Part shown: one piece after another, positions 1-12,790 of the stretch
Position numbering within the stretch: position 1 is the stretch's first letter
Layout: every line of letters starts with the position of its first letter
Origin: Scatophagus argus
Taxonomy: Eukaryota > Chordata > Actinopteri > Scatophagidae
DNA: 64,000 bases
Assembly: GCF_020382885.2 (NCBI RefSeq)
Contig: NC_058499.1
Coordinates: 10,339,872-10,403,871 of the forward strand
Direction of reading: 5' to 3'
Notes under the pieces: generated by a model
Databases searched by the model: none
Seen by the model: only the letters and a program-made list of their open reading frames with translations
Told to the model about the DNA's origin: nothing
Made by a program: the position numbers and the translations under genes

Positions 1-2679
1 TGAGAAATGAGTGGGTTAATTGTAGCATCATCACCAAGCCTGGGATGAAGAAATAACAGAATATTCAGTCATGTCCTAAATACTATAATCAGCATTACCT
101 GGCTTGTCGCGCTTCATTATAGTCCAGAAATCTCAGATTAATTAGCATTATTGTGCACAGTGAGTGAGAGAATTGGACAGTAATTACATTAACCTTCGGG
201 ATCACACCTTGTCTTTTTACAAGACGTGTCTGAGCAATAAAAGATTGCTACTGCATAGATGATTACTCTTATCCTTGACAGTGTCTGCTTTCCAAATTGA
301 TCCAATTAGCCATTCGGGGCTAATTTAATTACTTGGGGCTGCTATAGCCTCTCTATCTTTCTGTCCTTGCCACCAGGATAATCATAACTCTGAGCACTGG
401 AACAGATTATCTTTAGCACATGCATGAAGAAAGCAAATTTAATCTGATATGGGAAAACATGAATTAACAGACCCTCTAACAGCAATTGGTAGAGGGACAA
501 AAATACCTCTCTTTGTCCTGATTTCTCACGTATTAATGTGCTCTGTGATGAGTTTATTCTTCACCGCTGACGGCCCTGAGAAGGAGAAGCTATAGTGAGT
601 CTAGCTTTGTCACAGTTATCAGTCTCAGAAGTCTCTCACTTGGTTAACTTCTCTAGAATATCAATCACGTAAAAAAAAAAAGTATGTTTCATTTCAGACA
701 CTAATGAAGGTGAGAGCTAGCTCGTATGAAAGAACATCCGTATGATTAGCATGCATGGGACAGGCTCGTAGTTGATATTAGGTGAAACCATCTTCATGCA
801 CACAGAGTAATCTCATCTGCTTCATTTTGAGCAAAGCAGTGGGAGGCTGGGCACGTAGCAATCTTCTCTGCTCCGGGGACAATATGGGTTTGAGAAATGA
901 GTGGTGGAAGCCTCTGCGTTGCCAACCACATCCATAATTGGCAAACCGAACAAGATGAGAATGAACTCTGTGCTTGGCTCGTCTTTGGTGTAATTAAGAT
1001 GAAATTCACCAATCATTTAAACTCACAAATGGAGGTTTGACAGGAGGCCAAGAGCCCATTGAAATGCCATTGGCTTGCAGTTTAGGTATTTATCTGTCTC
1101 TGCAGAATGGAGGAGCCAGAATTTGAGTTCCTTCCATCAGCTTTCAGAATTGGGATTCCGGTAAACCTCTGAGTAAAGGTCAAAGGGTAATATATCAGAG
1201 AAAGCAGGAAACATGTATGCCATAATTGAATTTGAAATTAGGCGCAGAGGACAATATAAAAAATTAACCCAGTTTGCGCAGTTGTAAACATACGCAAGAT
1301 CAGAGTTCGTCTTCCTACACCGAGAAGCTAATTTACAGAAGACGTCGTATCTTGTCTGTTTGCTGTGTGAAAGAGACGACATAAAAGATCCACAGGAAAC
1401 AAATCTGTTGAGCTCTGAAAAATGTTTCTTTCAGTTTTTCTTTCTGTTTGTATCTCCACATCTCTCAGTGGGTTCGATTCATGAGCATGACATGTAAGAT
1501 TCAGGCCAAGTTTTGGAGCTAATGAGCTGAAACAGATCCAGAGACTTGGTGTTCACAATAGCCAGTGGGAGACACATTAAAGACTGTGTTCGCAGCTCTG
1601 CTCATCCTACGGGGGCTTTCTTCAGTGCCCGTGTGTGAATCTCACTTGGTCATGAGCACAGCGTATAAACAGAGCTTTAATCAGGGAATTGTTAGGGGAG
1701 AGTTCTTTTAATCTGTGATTATAACACCAGATCAATGAGGATTCCTGCTCTGAGCTGTGTCAGCGATAAAAAGGAGGATTTACATCAAATATTCATAGCC
1801 AGCTTTCCCAGAGGATTCACCACCATAGACAACCACTGACTTTTATTCTATACAGAGCACATGCAAAACAAAACCACCAAATGAATTGCCTTTAAAGAAA
1901 GAGCTGCTCCAAATTGGGTCTTATGTAAGGAAAGTTGAAAACTGCAGTAATTATCTACAAAGCGCTACGTTACGTTTAGAGAAAACGGAACTTAAAACAG
2001 AAAAGAAATGCGCTTTCTTGCCGTCCTCCCCTTGGAACCAGCATCAGGAAAGCGAACGACAACATGTTAAACATGGCTACACAACAGTGTTACACAGTCA
2101 ATGAAAGCTGTCTCTTGAGACAAGCTCAGCCGTGGCATCAGATAGTGTTTGGTCTTCATGTCATGACACCATGTAAAGAAATGAGGCATAATTCAATAAA
2201 GGACACAGTGTTTTAAGTGCAACAGCAAAATGAAATTTACATGATCTCTCTATCACCAAAGTGAAACAATAGAAAACTTTTTGGGGTTAGAGGCGTAGAT
2301 ATCTCTGCTGGTCTTTCAAGTGCTATTAGTGGAACTAGTGGAAGCATTTTAGGCTAAAATTTAACAAAAGTGTTTTAAGAAATTTATCAGTGTTTCACAT
2401 TCAAAAATATGCTATAATTGGGAGAACAACTGTTTCATTTATTTGTTATATGTCTTAATTTCATCATTATTTACTGTTGGTTATACACCTGTTTGTTGAA
2501 TGGTGGCCTTTTCCTCAGACAACACAGTGTCAGAAATGCAACTGGGTGCTAACAAATCAGAGCCTCGAGACAACGTGTCCATTTATAACAAAACAGAAAA
2601 CAGAGAACCAGCACAAGCTCACAGCAATGTGAGCCGGTTTAATCTTTTTTAATGTTTGATGGTATTTGCTTGAAAGCGA

Positions 2680-3070
2680 AAGCAACAAGTACATAATTAT
2701 CTGTCTAATTAAGCAGCCAAAACACAAGCATAGTGCTGGAGCACCTCTGAAACAGTGAGTGCCACATTCATTAGCATGTGCTATAAGCTTATTAATCATC
2801 TAACAGCCAATTAGCACACTGTTACCATTTGCAGTGGGTGTGTAAATAAATTCTGGGTTAATTTCTTCCTCTGATAATAAAGGGAACATTATGAAAATTA
2901 GCTCTGTGACTATGTAAATGATCTATGTCGTTAATTGCATAGCAGCGATAGATGTTTGCCATGAACTGGGCTGGTGATGCAACAAATATTTCCCGGGCTG
3001 TTAGAGAAATTAATCGGGTAGCTGCTGATTCCCTGGAGGAATCCACAAGCTACAATAATGACATTTACCC
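2680..3070. promoter_or_regulatory. Candidate conserved non-coding element
   Basis: Complex, non-repetitive sequence with repeated TAATTA, ATTAGC, TTAATCAT and TTAATTGCAT motifs (for example at 2693-2712, 2768-2815 and 2930-2942). The texture is typical of vertebrate developmental enhancers, and no reading frame explains it. Conservation is inferred from composition only. Confidence 0.3.
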
Positions 3071-3168
3071 AGCCCTCTGGCACACTGATAATGACAATGT
3101 CGTTCTTTGGCAGCAGGCCAGTGGGAGGTGAGGGCAATGGTGTGGGGCTGGCAATCATCTCTGAGAAA

Positions 3169-3230
3169 CACAACACACACACACATACGCATACACACAC
3201 ACACACACCCCCATACGCACACACACACAG
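3169..3230. repeat. Imperfect (CA)n microsatellite
   Basis: CA dinucleotides interrupted by TACG units over about 60 bases. An A-rich AAAC tract follows at 3415-3480. Confidence 0.95.
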
Positions 3231-6200
3231 GCCACACTGGCAGAAAAACAGTGGGCTTTAAGGACTAAATCAGCTCTTGTATCACCCACTGGTAATTAAT
3301 AATAATTGCTTTCTAATAAGGGTCATGGCATTAGCAAATTACCTCTCTACTGAAACGCAACCACAGCTAAACATGATGTTATTGGAAATGGAATCTAATG
3401 AGATTCACTTGACCAAAACAAAAAACAAACAAACAAACAAAAAAAAAAACAAAAAAAACCAAAAAAAAAACCCCAAAACCTCAAATGCACACACACTGAA
3501 TTCACTGAAAAACAACTGAAGACCACTGACTACTAATGGAATTATATGTATAATGCATTATGGCTGTCAAAATAATGTCATCACATTGAGCTGATCCTGA
3601 ATCACTGTGCAGCACTGACAGCAGAACAGAGGGGGGATTTCACTGTTGACGTTTTACTGACAAGTCAGAGAAGTGAGACATGTTTGAGTGTTAGAAAAAC
3701 AAAAAAGGAAGGTGGGCTCAGTTTCCCTTTTCGGTTGAACTCCACCACTACACCACCTGCCCCCCGTGTTCTGGCCTTGTGATAAATGCTTCAAGCTGGT
3801 CTTAATCATGCGTGTGACAGAGGAGGAAATGGAAGCCAGCGCAGACAGACAGGATGAATGGAGCATTTACTTCGGGTGGCTCCCATAAAAAACAGCCCTC
3901 CATGCAATACTGCCCTCGTACTGCTGACAATGTCTGGCTACTGACTGTGCAGCTCAGACACTTTAGCAAATAAGCTCTGCAGGGCCAGCTGGGTAAGGTT
4001 AGGCTGCACTAATGCTAACAAAATTCAGAGAATTAATGGATCTGCCCTGAGAGTAAACTGTCAGACTTGCATTGATTATATGACTATGCACAGTCACGCT
4101 TCTTGTCATCTTGTGTTTCATGATTATCAAAGGATAAGAAGTCTTTAAAGTATGAAAGGACTACATTTAACTGCCTGGACCACAGATGTTTTGTCATATG
4201 TAAGCGAATGTTCTGAATTAGTGTTTATTTATCAGTTACTTAGCCTTGAATTCTCAAAGTAGTCAATCCCTCCCTCCCCTCAACTTTGCTACCCAATCAA
4301 TTAACACACGGGTAATACCACTCCTATTAGAGCCAGCCAAAACCTTCCTAGCACTGTCATCTGCTGTTGGAACAATTGCTTAATATAACACCAGACTCAA
4401 AGGAGCACTTACCGGGGCCCAATCTTCTGGAATCAATAACAACAGGCAGGCTATATTGTTTCAAACAAGGAAACAGTGGGGGGTGAGAGGGAGAAAGAGA
4501 GATGGGAGGTGGGTCAATACAAGTGCTTTGGTTTAAGAGACGCTGGCTCAGCCATAAAAAAAAAAAGCATGCCCTAAAGTGCTGCTGTTCTCTGACATGG
4601 ATATAAGCACCACTTCCTGGGCAGAGGGTCTGTGAGGTCTGAGAAAGGACGTGGCCTATCACCAGGCTTCTTCACAACCATGAGAAAAGTCACGAGGTTT
4701 AACCTCTGAGCTCCAACATAACAGCTAAAGGGCAGCAGCCCGGAGGGAGACGCTGTGAGGCCGTCTACAGCTTTTGTCACCAGCACTGTGGGACACCATC
4801 AGGGAGTGGCAGCAGCCGTGGCATTTAGGGTCAGGGAAGATTTCATTTTCTTGATGATAATTCTGCAGGAGCTGTCCATCAAAGTTGATGAAAATTCAAA
4901 TTGTGCTGCAAGCAAATGACTAGAAAGGCATTTGCCATCCACATAACACAAATGTCACAGCCTCGCTAGCATAACAATGACAGGACAGAGCCACCCAGCC
5001 GCGCTAATGGAGAGCATTTTTCTAGTAAGTGAAGCTGTCGCCTCTCCGGGGCCTGTCAATGTCAGACCCGCATGGATCGCATCATTTCCTGTGCCAGCAG
5101 GGTGAGCTGGCTGGGGACACCACAAGGTATCGATCTGTCTGTAATCACACGAGCAGTTTGGGCTTCAGAAAAACTTCATCCTGAAGTGCTTAGCTTTAAG
5201 GACAGGATCCAATTTCTCAGCACAGTGCAGGAGAGGAGGACTGAGGGAAGGAGGGAGGGAGATACATTGTCAGTGATCTTTACTACAGGCCCGAAACAGA
5301 AGAGCAGACAGATATCGACAGCATGCAGTATATCATCAGCACCGGTCTCACTCTGCCCCTGTATGGCCCAAACACTTCTGTGAGACCTCATCACCAGTGA
5401 ATCTTTTAGCACACAGTCCAATAACAAATCCTTACAGTATTCTGCCACCAAATCGGTTTTTGTTCCACCAGATAAGTGCAGAAATATTACCTGATTCCAA
5501 ACTATGTCGGAGTACTTTCAAAAGGAGCATCAGAGAGGTGGAAAATCACTGAAGGAATGAGACACCACATTCCTGAAATTCTGGGTCTCCTGTTTTCCAA
5601 GAGGGTGAGAATGCATATGCTTTCATGCATTGCTGTTAAAAATGATCAGTGCAGCTGAACGGCTTTGGCAAATTCTGAATTTCTGTGGAAAGTGAAGTAA
5701 AAATGACAGGCTTCTCTGATGATGGAAATTTGAATAATTGTCTATTTTGAGAGCAGAAGAGGTGGTTTTGACTAACAACGAACGGGTGAATGATCACACC
5801 TGCATCTTTGGATGAAGACACCGAACTTCGACGGACAGAAAAAGGATAGTGTGAGTGAGAGAGCGAGGAAACAGGTGAAGAGGAGGTGTGAACTATAGCA
5901 TTCTCCCTGGAGGAGTGTGATCATTTCTGCCTCTCATCTCACTTCTCTTTGATGCATTCACATGAAAGTATCACATATGCAGACTCAGAATCTCCAAATG
6001 AAGGTTTAAATTCTAAAAGCTGATGAAGTAACTTTTAGTTTTACATCCCGTCTCTGTTATAATATGCCGTCAGTAAATAAATATTCAACAACAAAGCGGT
6101 TCGGTTTTTCTTTTTAAGGTTTACACAAAATAAAAATAAACAGTGAACATAGAGAAATATGTTTCCTGCCAGACTGAGTTTGACATGAGCTTCAGTCCAA

Positions 6201-6313
6201 CAATATTGAATGTGTTTTATTCAACTGAGTACGTATGGCAACACAGGAAAGCAAAATAAGCCTGTAAATCTTTGTGAAGAAGCACTTATGAATCTGAGTG
6301 AATATTTACTCCT

Positions 6314-6315
6314 GC

Positions 6316-6397
<82 letters not shown>

Positions 6398-6403
6398 GTC
6401 TGC
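6314..6403. repeat. (GA)37 array with inverted 8-base arms
   Basis: An uninterrupted GA run at 6321-6395. It is bounded by GCAGACAG at 6314-6321 and its reverse complement CTGTCTGC at 6396-6403. Long reading frames across it (Arg-Glu or Ser-Leu repeats) are artefacts of the dinucleotide. Confidence 0.97.
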
Positions 6404-8984
6404 TGCTGTATGGCTGCTATCAAAAAGCACACCATGACTTCTCCTGGCTTACAGCACGCTACCTGCATACATCCCCCCCAGTTGCCATGGTAATAGAGAC
6501 TGGCGTAAGTAGTGACGAGCCAACCACAGACATCAGAGCAGCTCTTAAGCAGAAACATCAGACGACTGCTGGTGGAGGTGATTTATTAAGCCCGTGTTCA
6601 AAGTCCATCTGAACCATAACAAGCCTATAAGCATGCAAAGGATCGAATACATTAAACTTGTTCAGAGAGCCCTCTCTCTCTTCATTACAGTCTTCATATT
6701 ACATTCCACTATGCATGAAAGGCTGAATGAAAGGACAAATAATAATCTGAAGAAAATATACTGGAGTGCACCAAAAATCAAGCTCACAATCTTATTTGCA
6801 GCATATCATGTTTATGCACAGTGAGAAATAATTTGCTACTAAATAACTGACTTCTCCAATGTTAAGATCTCAGGAGACTCTTTCAGTTTATTCACTGAAT
6901 GGCCTTTGCAGCATGCGCAGCATATTAGCCTTTCAGAAATGTCCTGTCAGGCCTGCCACCGGCTGTACATAGAGACTCTTCTCCTCCACGCCTTTCCCTG
7001 AATAATAACCTTCAACTAACCTTTAAACCACAGTGAATAATTTCAATCCTATTTTCATATCAATGGCTGAGTCAAGCCAGGCAATTATCTTTTATCCGTA
7101 TACTTTGCTGTCAGTGGAGAGAATAATAAAGTTTTCCCTTGTGAGGAGCTGCAGAAGGAAGAAAGAGAGAGGGAGCCAAAAAAGCAGAGCAAGATGCTGG
7201 AGATGCTATCTAAAGACATGAATGTGGCGATGAATTATTCAGTAATGACTACAAGATCTGTCATAAAAAAAAAAGCTCTGCTAACATCTGCACGGTGTTC
7301 TGAGGGGGCTGAGCAGAGCAGGGCATTGACGACAGCACGCCTCTGAAGATAAACATGACAAATTGGCAGATCATCTGTTCAATTAGGATAGCAGAGCAGG
7401 TGTGCTGGTAAGGCGTCTATGCCACAGGATGACACACTTACCAAGCCAAACCAGAGGCATGATGGGAAATACCTTGTTTGTGCGACAGTGATTTAGAGCA
7501 ATTCACCAGAAGGATATCCCAAGGAAAAAAAAAGGATATTCCCCTTGGTACTCATTAAAATTCGACTGCAGACGGCACCCTGCCCCACTCCCCCCCTCTG
7601 TTTCATTGCTTCATCCTTCTGCTTTTGGCTCCTCAACTGCCTGACTGGACGTTCCAGGATCATTTCTTATTAATCCATAAAACATACACTGGTGATGGGA
7701 TTGAGGGGAGCACTGGAGCAGCAAAACATGAGATATGGAAAAACATTGTGCATTTCGGCGAGCAAGCAGGCAGGCAGGTTTGGGGGGGTTGAATGGAAGG
7801 GGGAGAATAAGTGGTGAACAGGGAATGGGCTGTGTATGTGAGAGATGATGCTGGGGGGGGTCTGTAGGGCAAAGGAGGGAGGTGAGGTACAGAGAGAGGA
7901 GGGGGGGGCAAGCAAGAAACATGTTTTGAAATATTAATCCGTGGTTCTGGCCCTGGGCTGGAGCACAGAGATGAAAAAAAAGCAGGGGAACCTTTGAAGC
8001 GAGGGAATGTTCCCTGCATTTGTGAAGCAGGCGCTGCACAGACGGCCATGTTGGTGGGGTACAACTGGGGCAGGTGCACTGTTTCTCCCTCACATTTGAG
8101 AGCCCTCGTCTCCACTCTACCCCATACAGCTTATTGGTGCAGCGTGTATTTAGAGTGCTCCCTTTTCCCAGGCCTGGCACAAATGAGATGAGTGTGGTAA
8201 GTCTCTTAATCCCTAGTGCCTTGTAAAGCCTTTGAAAGGAATACTTACTGCGGCATAAACTATCGCTCACAGTTTTAAAGCAAGCACAAGAGGCGCTGTG
8301 CTCTGAGGGGAAGACAGCTTCCTGCGAGCAGCATCCAAGGGCTGTGGCATCACCAGATTTGGGTGAAGGGGAAAAGTGTATAACAGGATATCACAGTATC
8401 TTACTGAACCTTAATGACCCACTGAAACCCTGCTGAGGGACTAATGGATTCAGCACTCTGTTGTGACTGCCCCGTGTGCCCGTTAAAACCATGGTCCACT
8501 TACTTACAGCTGCGTGTGGCTGAGCGTCCAGCCATTCAGCCGACCGCCATCACCTCTCAGCCATCTCTCAGTGATACCACACATGACTTCACTATGCGCA
8601 CAACACCAGCACTACACGAGAGCCTCTACATGAGAGCCTCAACCGCAGTGCACAAGAAGCAGCAGGAAGACATATGCAAAAAGTGGCCAAAAAGTGAAGC
8701 CTCATTAAACATGAAAGGAAAAAAAAAATCATTTAGGTAGATAACTTAATATGCAGTCCTAGGATTTACCACGGCAAACACATCCGCTAAGAAGACAATA
8801 CATTAAAACACTTTGAAAAATCACATTGGGAAAAGTCATCATCATTAAAGCGTACTCAGGCTAAGTATCTTAGATGAATTATGCTCCCTGCATCAAAAGA
8901 CAGCAGGAATAACATTGAGAGTGTGTCCTTTTCTCTTCTATTCTCTGGCAGCACCCTGCTGGGAAACTTGAAATTACTCTCTGT

Positions 8985-9075
8985 CTGGCTATTCTCCACT
9001 AATAATAATGATAAAGTTTTTTCTCCCTAATTATGCAAAGAACTCTCAATTAGCATAACTCGTCCTCTGTGTCAG
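8985..9075. promoter_or_regulatory. Candidate conserved non-coding element
   Basis: Contains TAATAATAATGATAAAG, CTAATTATGCAAAG (homeodomain plus octamer-like) and CAATTAGCATAA within about 80 bases. No coding potential is seen. Assigned on motif density alone. Confidence 0.28.
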
Positions 9076-9348
9076 TACAAACAGTAGAACACCCCGCGGG
9101 CCCATGATGGTTTCATTTCTCAGCCTGTTGTGTGTGTGTGTTTTTTTTTTCATTATTTCTTTTTTTCCCCTTCCTTCCTCTAGCGAGTTAATGAAGATGT
9201 ATGTTAATAAAGATGGCTGTGGTGGTTGTGTTGGTGCAGGTGTAAAAGAGCTGCTGCTATAAAAACATGACGCCGTGTTTAGTATGCTGCCCTCTGCAGG
9301 ATGCTCACAGGGGCTGCATCGCTGTGAAAGTCAGACCTGGAGCCTCAG

Positions 9349-9349
<1 letters not shown>

Positions 9350-9378
<29 letters not shown>
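9350..9378. repeat. Poly-G run of 29 bases
   Basis: Homopolymer G. The length is likely unreliable in any assembly. Confidence 0.9.
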
Positions 9379-9383
<5 letters not shown>

Positions 9384-9824
9384 ACACACTCCCTCTCACA
9401 CAGCCTACAGCAAAGATTAAAGATGTATGTTTAGGGCAGATCAAATAGAATGCAGAATCCACAGGCCTATAGAGAGAAAACAACACATTAAAAAAGATTT
9501 TAAATAAAACCATACGTAGTGTGCGCTGGAGGCTTTGTCTGGGCCCAGAGTCGTTGCGGCTGATAACGTCCATCAAGCCTGCTATCATCAAAAGAAACAG
9601 GCATCGGGAGAGCGAGAGCTACTGGTTGTGATTTGTGCATTTTAAGGACAATGTCGTCCTGAGGGGAAACCATCAAAGAATCTGCAAACAAATGGCGGCT
9701 GGTGTAGGATGCTCTTCATAAAAATGAGTGTATAATGGGAGTGGGTTGCCACTGGGAGATGCCAATCAGTCCTTACAGACACAAAGAAGTGACGCCTGGG
9801 ACTCAAAGGTGTCATTCATACATA

Positions 9825-9850
9825 TACACACACACACACATATATATATA
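9825..9850. repeat. (CA)n(TA)n microsatellite
   Basis: Short CA run passing directly into TA units. Confidence 0.9.
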
Positions 9851-10652
9851 TTTCTTTAAAATCACAACTGTGAGGGGAAAACAAGACATCACAAACATGA
9901 GAACAGGTGGGGAAGTGTGTACTACTTAGTGCTGATGAAAGTGCCTGAAGTCCTTAAGGGTTTGGCAGTAAACACTACAAACAGACAATCCCTAGAGAGA
10001 CCTACACCTCCCCACCTTCCTGTGTATCTGAGGAAGTACTCTTTATGAGGGAACACCATTAAGACCACACTGCAGGTGAAGACACAGCACAGCATTTCTT
10101 TAAAAAAGTCAGATGCAAGTATTCCTTAGACAGATCCACTGGCTCTGCTGACTTGTGCTCTATCAAGTGTCCTCTACTTTGGAAAAAGTCACAGCCGAAG
10201 GTGTGAAGTGGACACCCAGCCACCACATGACGCAGCGATATCCAATCAGTGAACAACGTTTTGACACATCAGCAGCACTCCAGGAGGGCTGTGTCGACTC
10301 AAGTGTCCACATTCCTGCTCAGTGGGCGCTCAGCCCGGCCATGCACGCACACATGCACGCGCGCACACACACACAGTGACACAGGCACGTACAATGTGCA
10401 GGGTGGAGCAATGATTCCTGTGAGAAGTGGAGATGAAAGGTCACATTGTGGTGTCAGATTAGACCAAGCTTTGAGTCCGGCCCTCTCAGAGTTCGGTCAG
10501 ACACATTAGAGGAACATGTTCTCCCAACGCCTCATTTGAGGTGCGCTTGTGAGCCTTGTGAAATCCTCTCCCCTCCTTACATCCCACTTCCATCGCCTCA
10601 GGCACTCACAGAGAAAGAGAGGCAAGAGTGAGAAAGAGAAAGAGAGAAAGAA

Positions 10653-10676
10653 TGTGTGTGTGTGTGTGTGTGTGTG
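10653..10676. repeat. (TG)n microsatellite
   Basis: Twelve TG units after a purine-rich GAAA/GAGA stretch at 10608-10650. Confidence 0.93.
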
Positions 10677-12100
10677 AAAGAGAGCGAGGATTTCACGAAT
10701 GCCTTCATCATTTAAACGGCTGTGCTGTCGCTGGAGCGCAGCATGAATAATTCAGTGAGACTGCTCCTTCTTCAAACAGACAAATAGAACAGGATTACGC
10801 CTCCACAAAGCAAACGGTAAACACCACAATCAAAACAACAGAATTAATTAGGTAATTAGGGAGACAAAATAAATGTGAAATAATGATAAACTCTTCTGAG
10901 ACCACAGCTGCAACTCTGTTACAGTATGCAAATATGCAGATTCAAGAGTTCAGAATACATTACAGGCTCAGAGGATTGTTTGGAATGAATGGCATTGGCA
11001 AGCATTTTTAAAATGATGAGATTCAACACATAATCCACATCCAAGCACACTGCTGAGGAGGAATTTCAAAAGTGTATTTGCAAGACATCCTTGCACAAAT
11101 CTATATATGAAGCCATCAATCAGCAGTGATGAATATCCTGAGCCTTTTTCAGGAGAACATCAGCAGAGAATCTGTTGCTTGCTTAATGTTTGTATTGCTT
11201 AAAAACCCTGGGCAGAACGGACTCATGCTCTTATTAATGCTTGTCTTTGAAAGTTGAAAGAGATTATAAATCTTCTCTGGCAAGAATATATTTGTATATG
11301 CACACTGACACAGTCGAGTAGGGGGGGAAAACAGATGGGGGCTTACATAATTGAAGAATGAACAGCAATCCAGCTCAAGGATTTGTAGTTCATTTGCAGT
11401 CTAGAGTTAAGGCATTTATCTCCTTCTCATTCCAGCTGGAGTATTTCACTGCTCTATAGCCGATTAAAAGTGTAAGCAAAGAGAATCCTTCTCATCTCTG
11501 AGAAATCCAACCATGAAGAACAAGTGACAAAAGCATGCTGTGTAGCGGGCCCACGGAGAATTTTGTTTGCCTTGTGATCTGGAAAGGTCAGGACTAAACC
11601 TTCTGCTAGCAGCAATTAATGTCTTCAACTCATAGCGCAGGAAGTACAGCCGACATCCTCTACTTTCATCGCATGACAGGGCCTGGATCGGTTGGGGGGG
11701 CTTAGGTGAATATGAGCTATCCATTTCAAGCAATATTTAAATCACATTTCCAATTTGCAGCCCTTGAACAGCAGTTTAGTGCGGGATGAGGAGGTTGAGA
11801 CATAATGACAGCTTCTCCAGGGTTTATTGAAAGTGATGAATGCTCAGAAGAGGGGATTGCTCAATGTGAATTCATGAATTTGAGAGATTATTTAAGCACA
11901 GATCAATTTGAAAGTCCTAAAGCTCAACATTGATGCAATGTTTCAAGGGCACAAAAAAAACTGAACGTGGCCAAGTGAAAAAAAAAAAAAAAGAAGATCC
12001 CTTTAACAGCCTGAAAAGCTTTTTGCCGCTAGAACAAATTAGCTCTCCAAATCTGATAATGCATCCATCCAAACCAGTTTCATCAGCAATACTGAGGCAA

Positions 12101-12134
12101 GGGGGTGGGGTGGGGGTGGGGTGGGGGTGGGGGG
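12101..12134 (+). repeat. G-quadruplex-prone GGGGT repeat
   Basis: Alternating G4-G5 runs separated by single T residues; at least six G tracts in 34 bases on the plus strand. Confidence 0.9.
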
Positions 12135-12758
12135 CACTACATGACACACTAGAGAGAGAGACACTGTGCAGATATTGTGCAGCCTAATCTACCCACTGTA
12201 TATGCAGCAGCAGCAGCAGCCACATGTAATGACAGATGAGTAAGAGGATGAAAAGCAAGCCTTGATGTCCACCGAAGCTGCAGGGGTCACAAAAATAAGA
12301 AACAATCAGTTGAGGCTGTGCCTTAGAGTGAGTACGGATTCACAGCCGAAGTGAACTGCTGGGACTAACTATATTAGCCGTTGCTGAATACAAACCCCTG
12401 AAGACAGCATTAAAAGCTCACCAAGACAGACTGGAATACAGTGTAGCTATCAAAGGACCACAGAAACAGATCCCCTGTGTCGGAGGAAAGAAAAGAAAAT
12501 ACATCACTAATAAATGAATACGAGATACAAAGAAAAAGGAAAATCTGGGACAAAAAGAATGAGCCGCACACGTTTCGAGTGAATCGGGAGTAAAAAGGAA
12601 TAACGAATGAGGAGATGCTGCCGCTGTCCTGCAGGGGCAGGGTGGCTGTTTTTCTACAGCAGCACGTCCCTGTCTCTGCCAGCACTCATTTACTGATCTC
12701 ATTAATATCCCTACTCTGAGGAGGAGAGAGACAGCAGCCGTGAAACAGCCTCCCCCAT

Positions 12759-12790
12759 CTCCTCCTCCTCCTCCTCCTCCTCCTCCCTCC
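12759..12790. repeat. (CTC)n tract
   Basis: About ten CTC units in pyrimidine-rich sequence. Confidence 0.92.

Noticed and set aside
6210-6612. Arg-Glu and Ser-Leu repeat proteins on both strands
   Set aside because: Translation of the GA dinucleotide array.
7611-8270. 219-codon minus-strand frame
   Set aside because: Pro/Ser-rich low-complexity product from a G-rich stretch, overlapping other frames equally open; no domain or splice context recognised.
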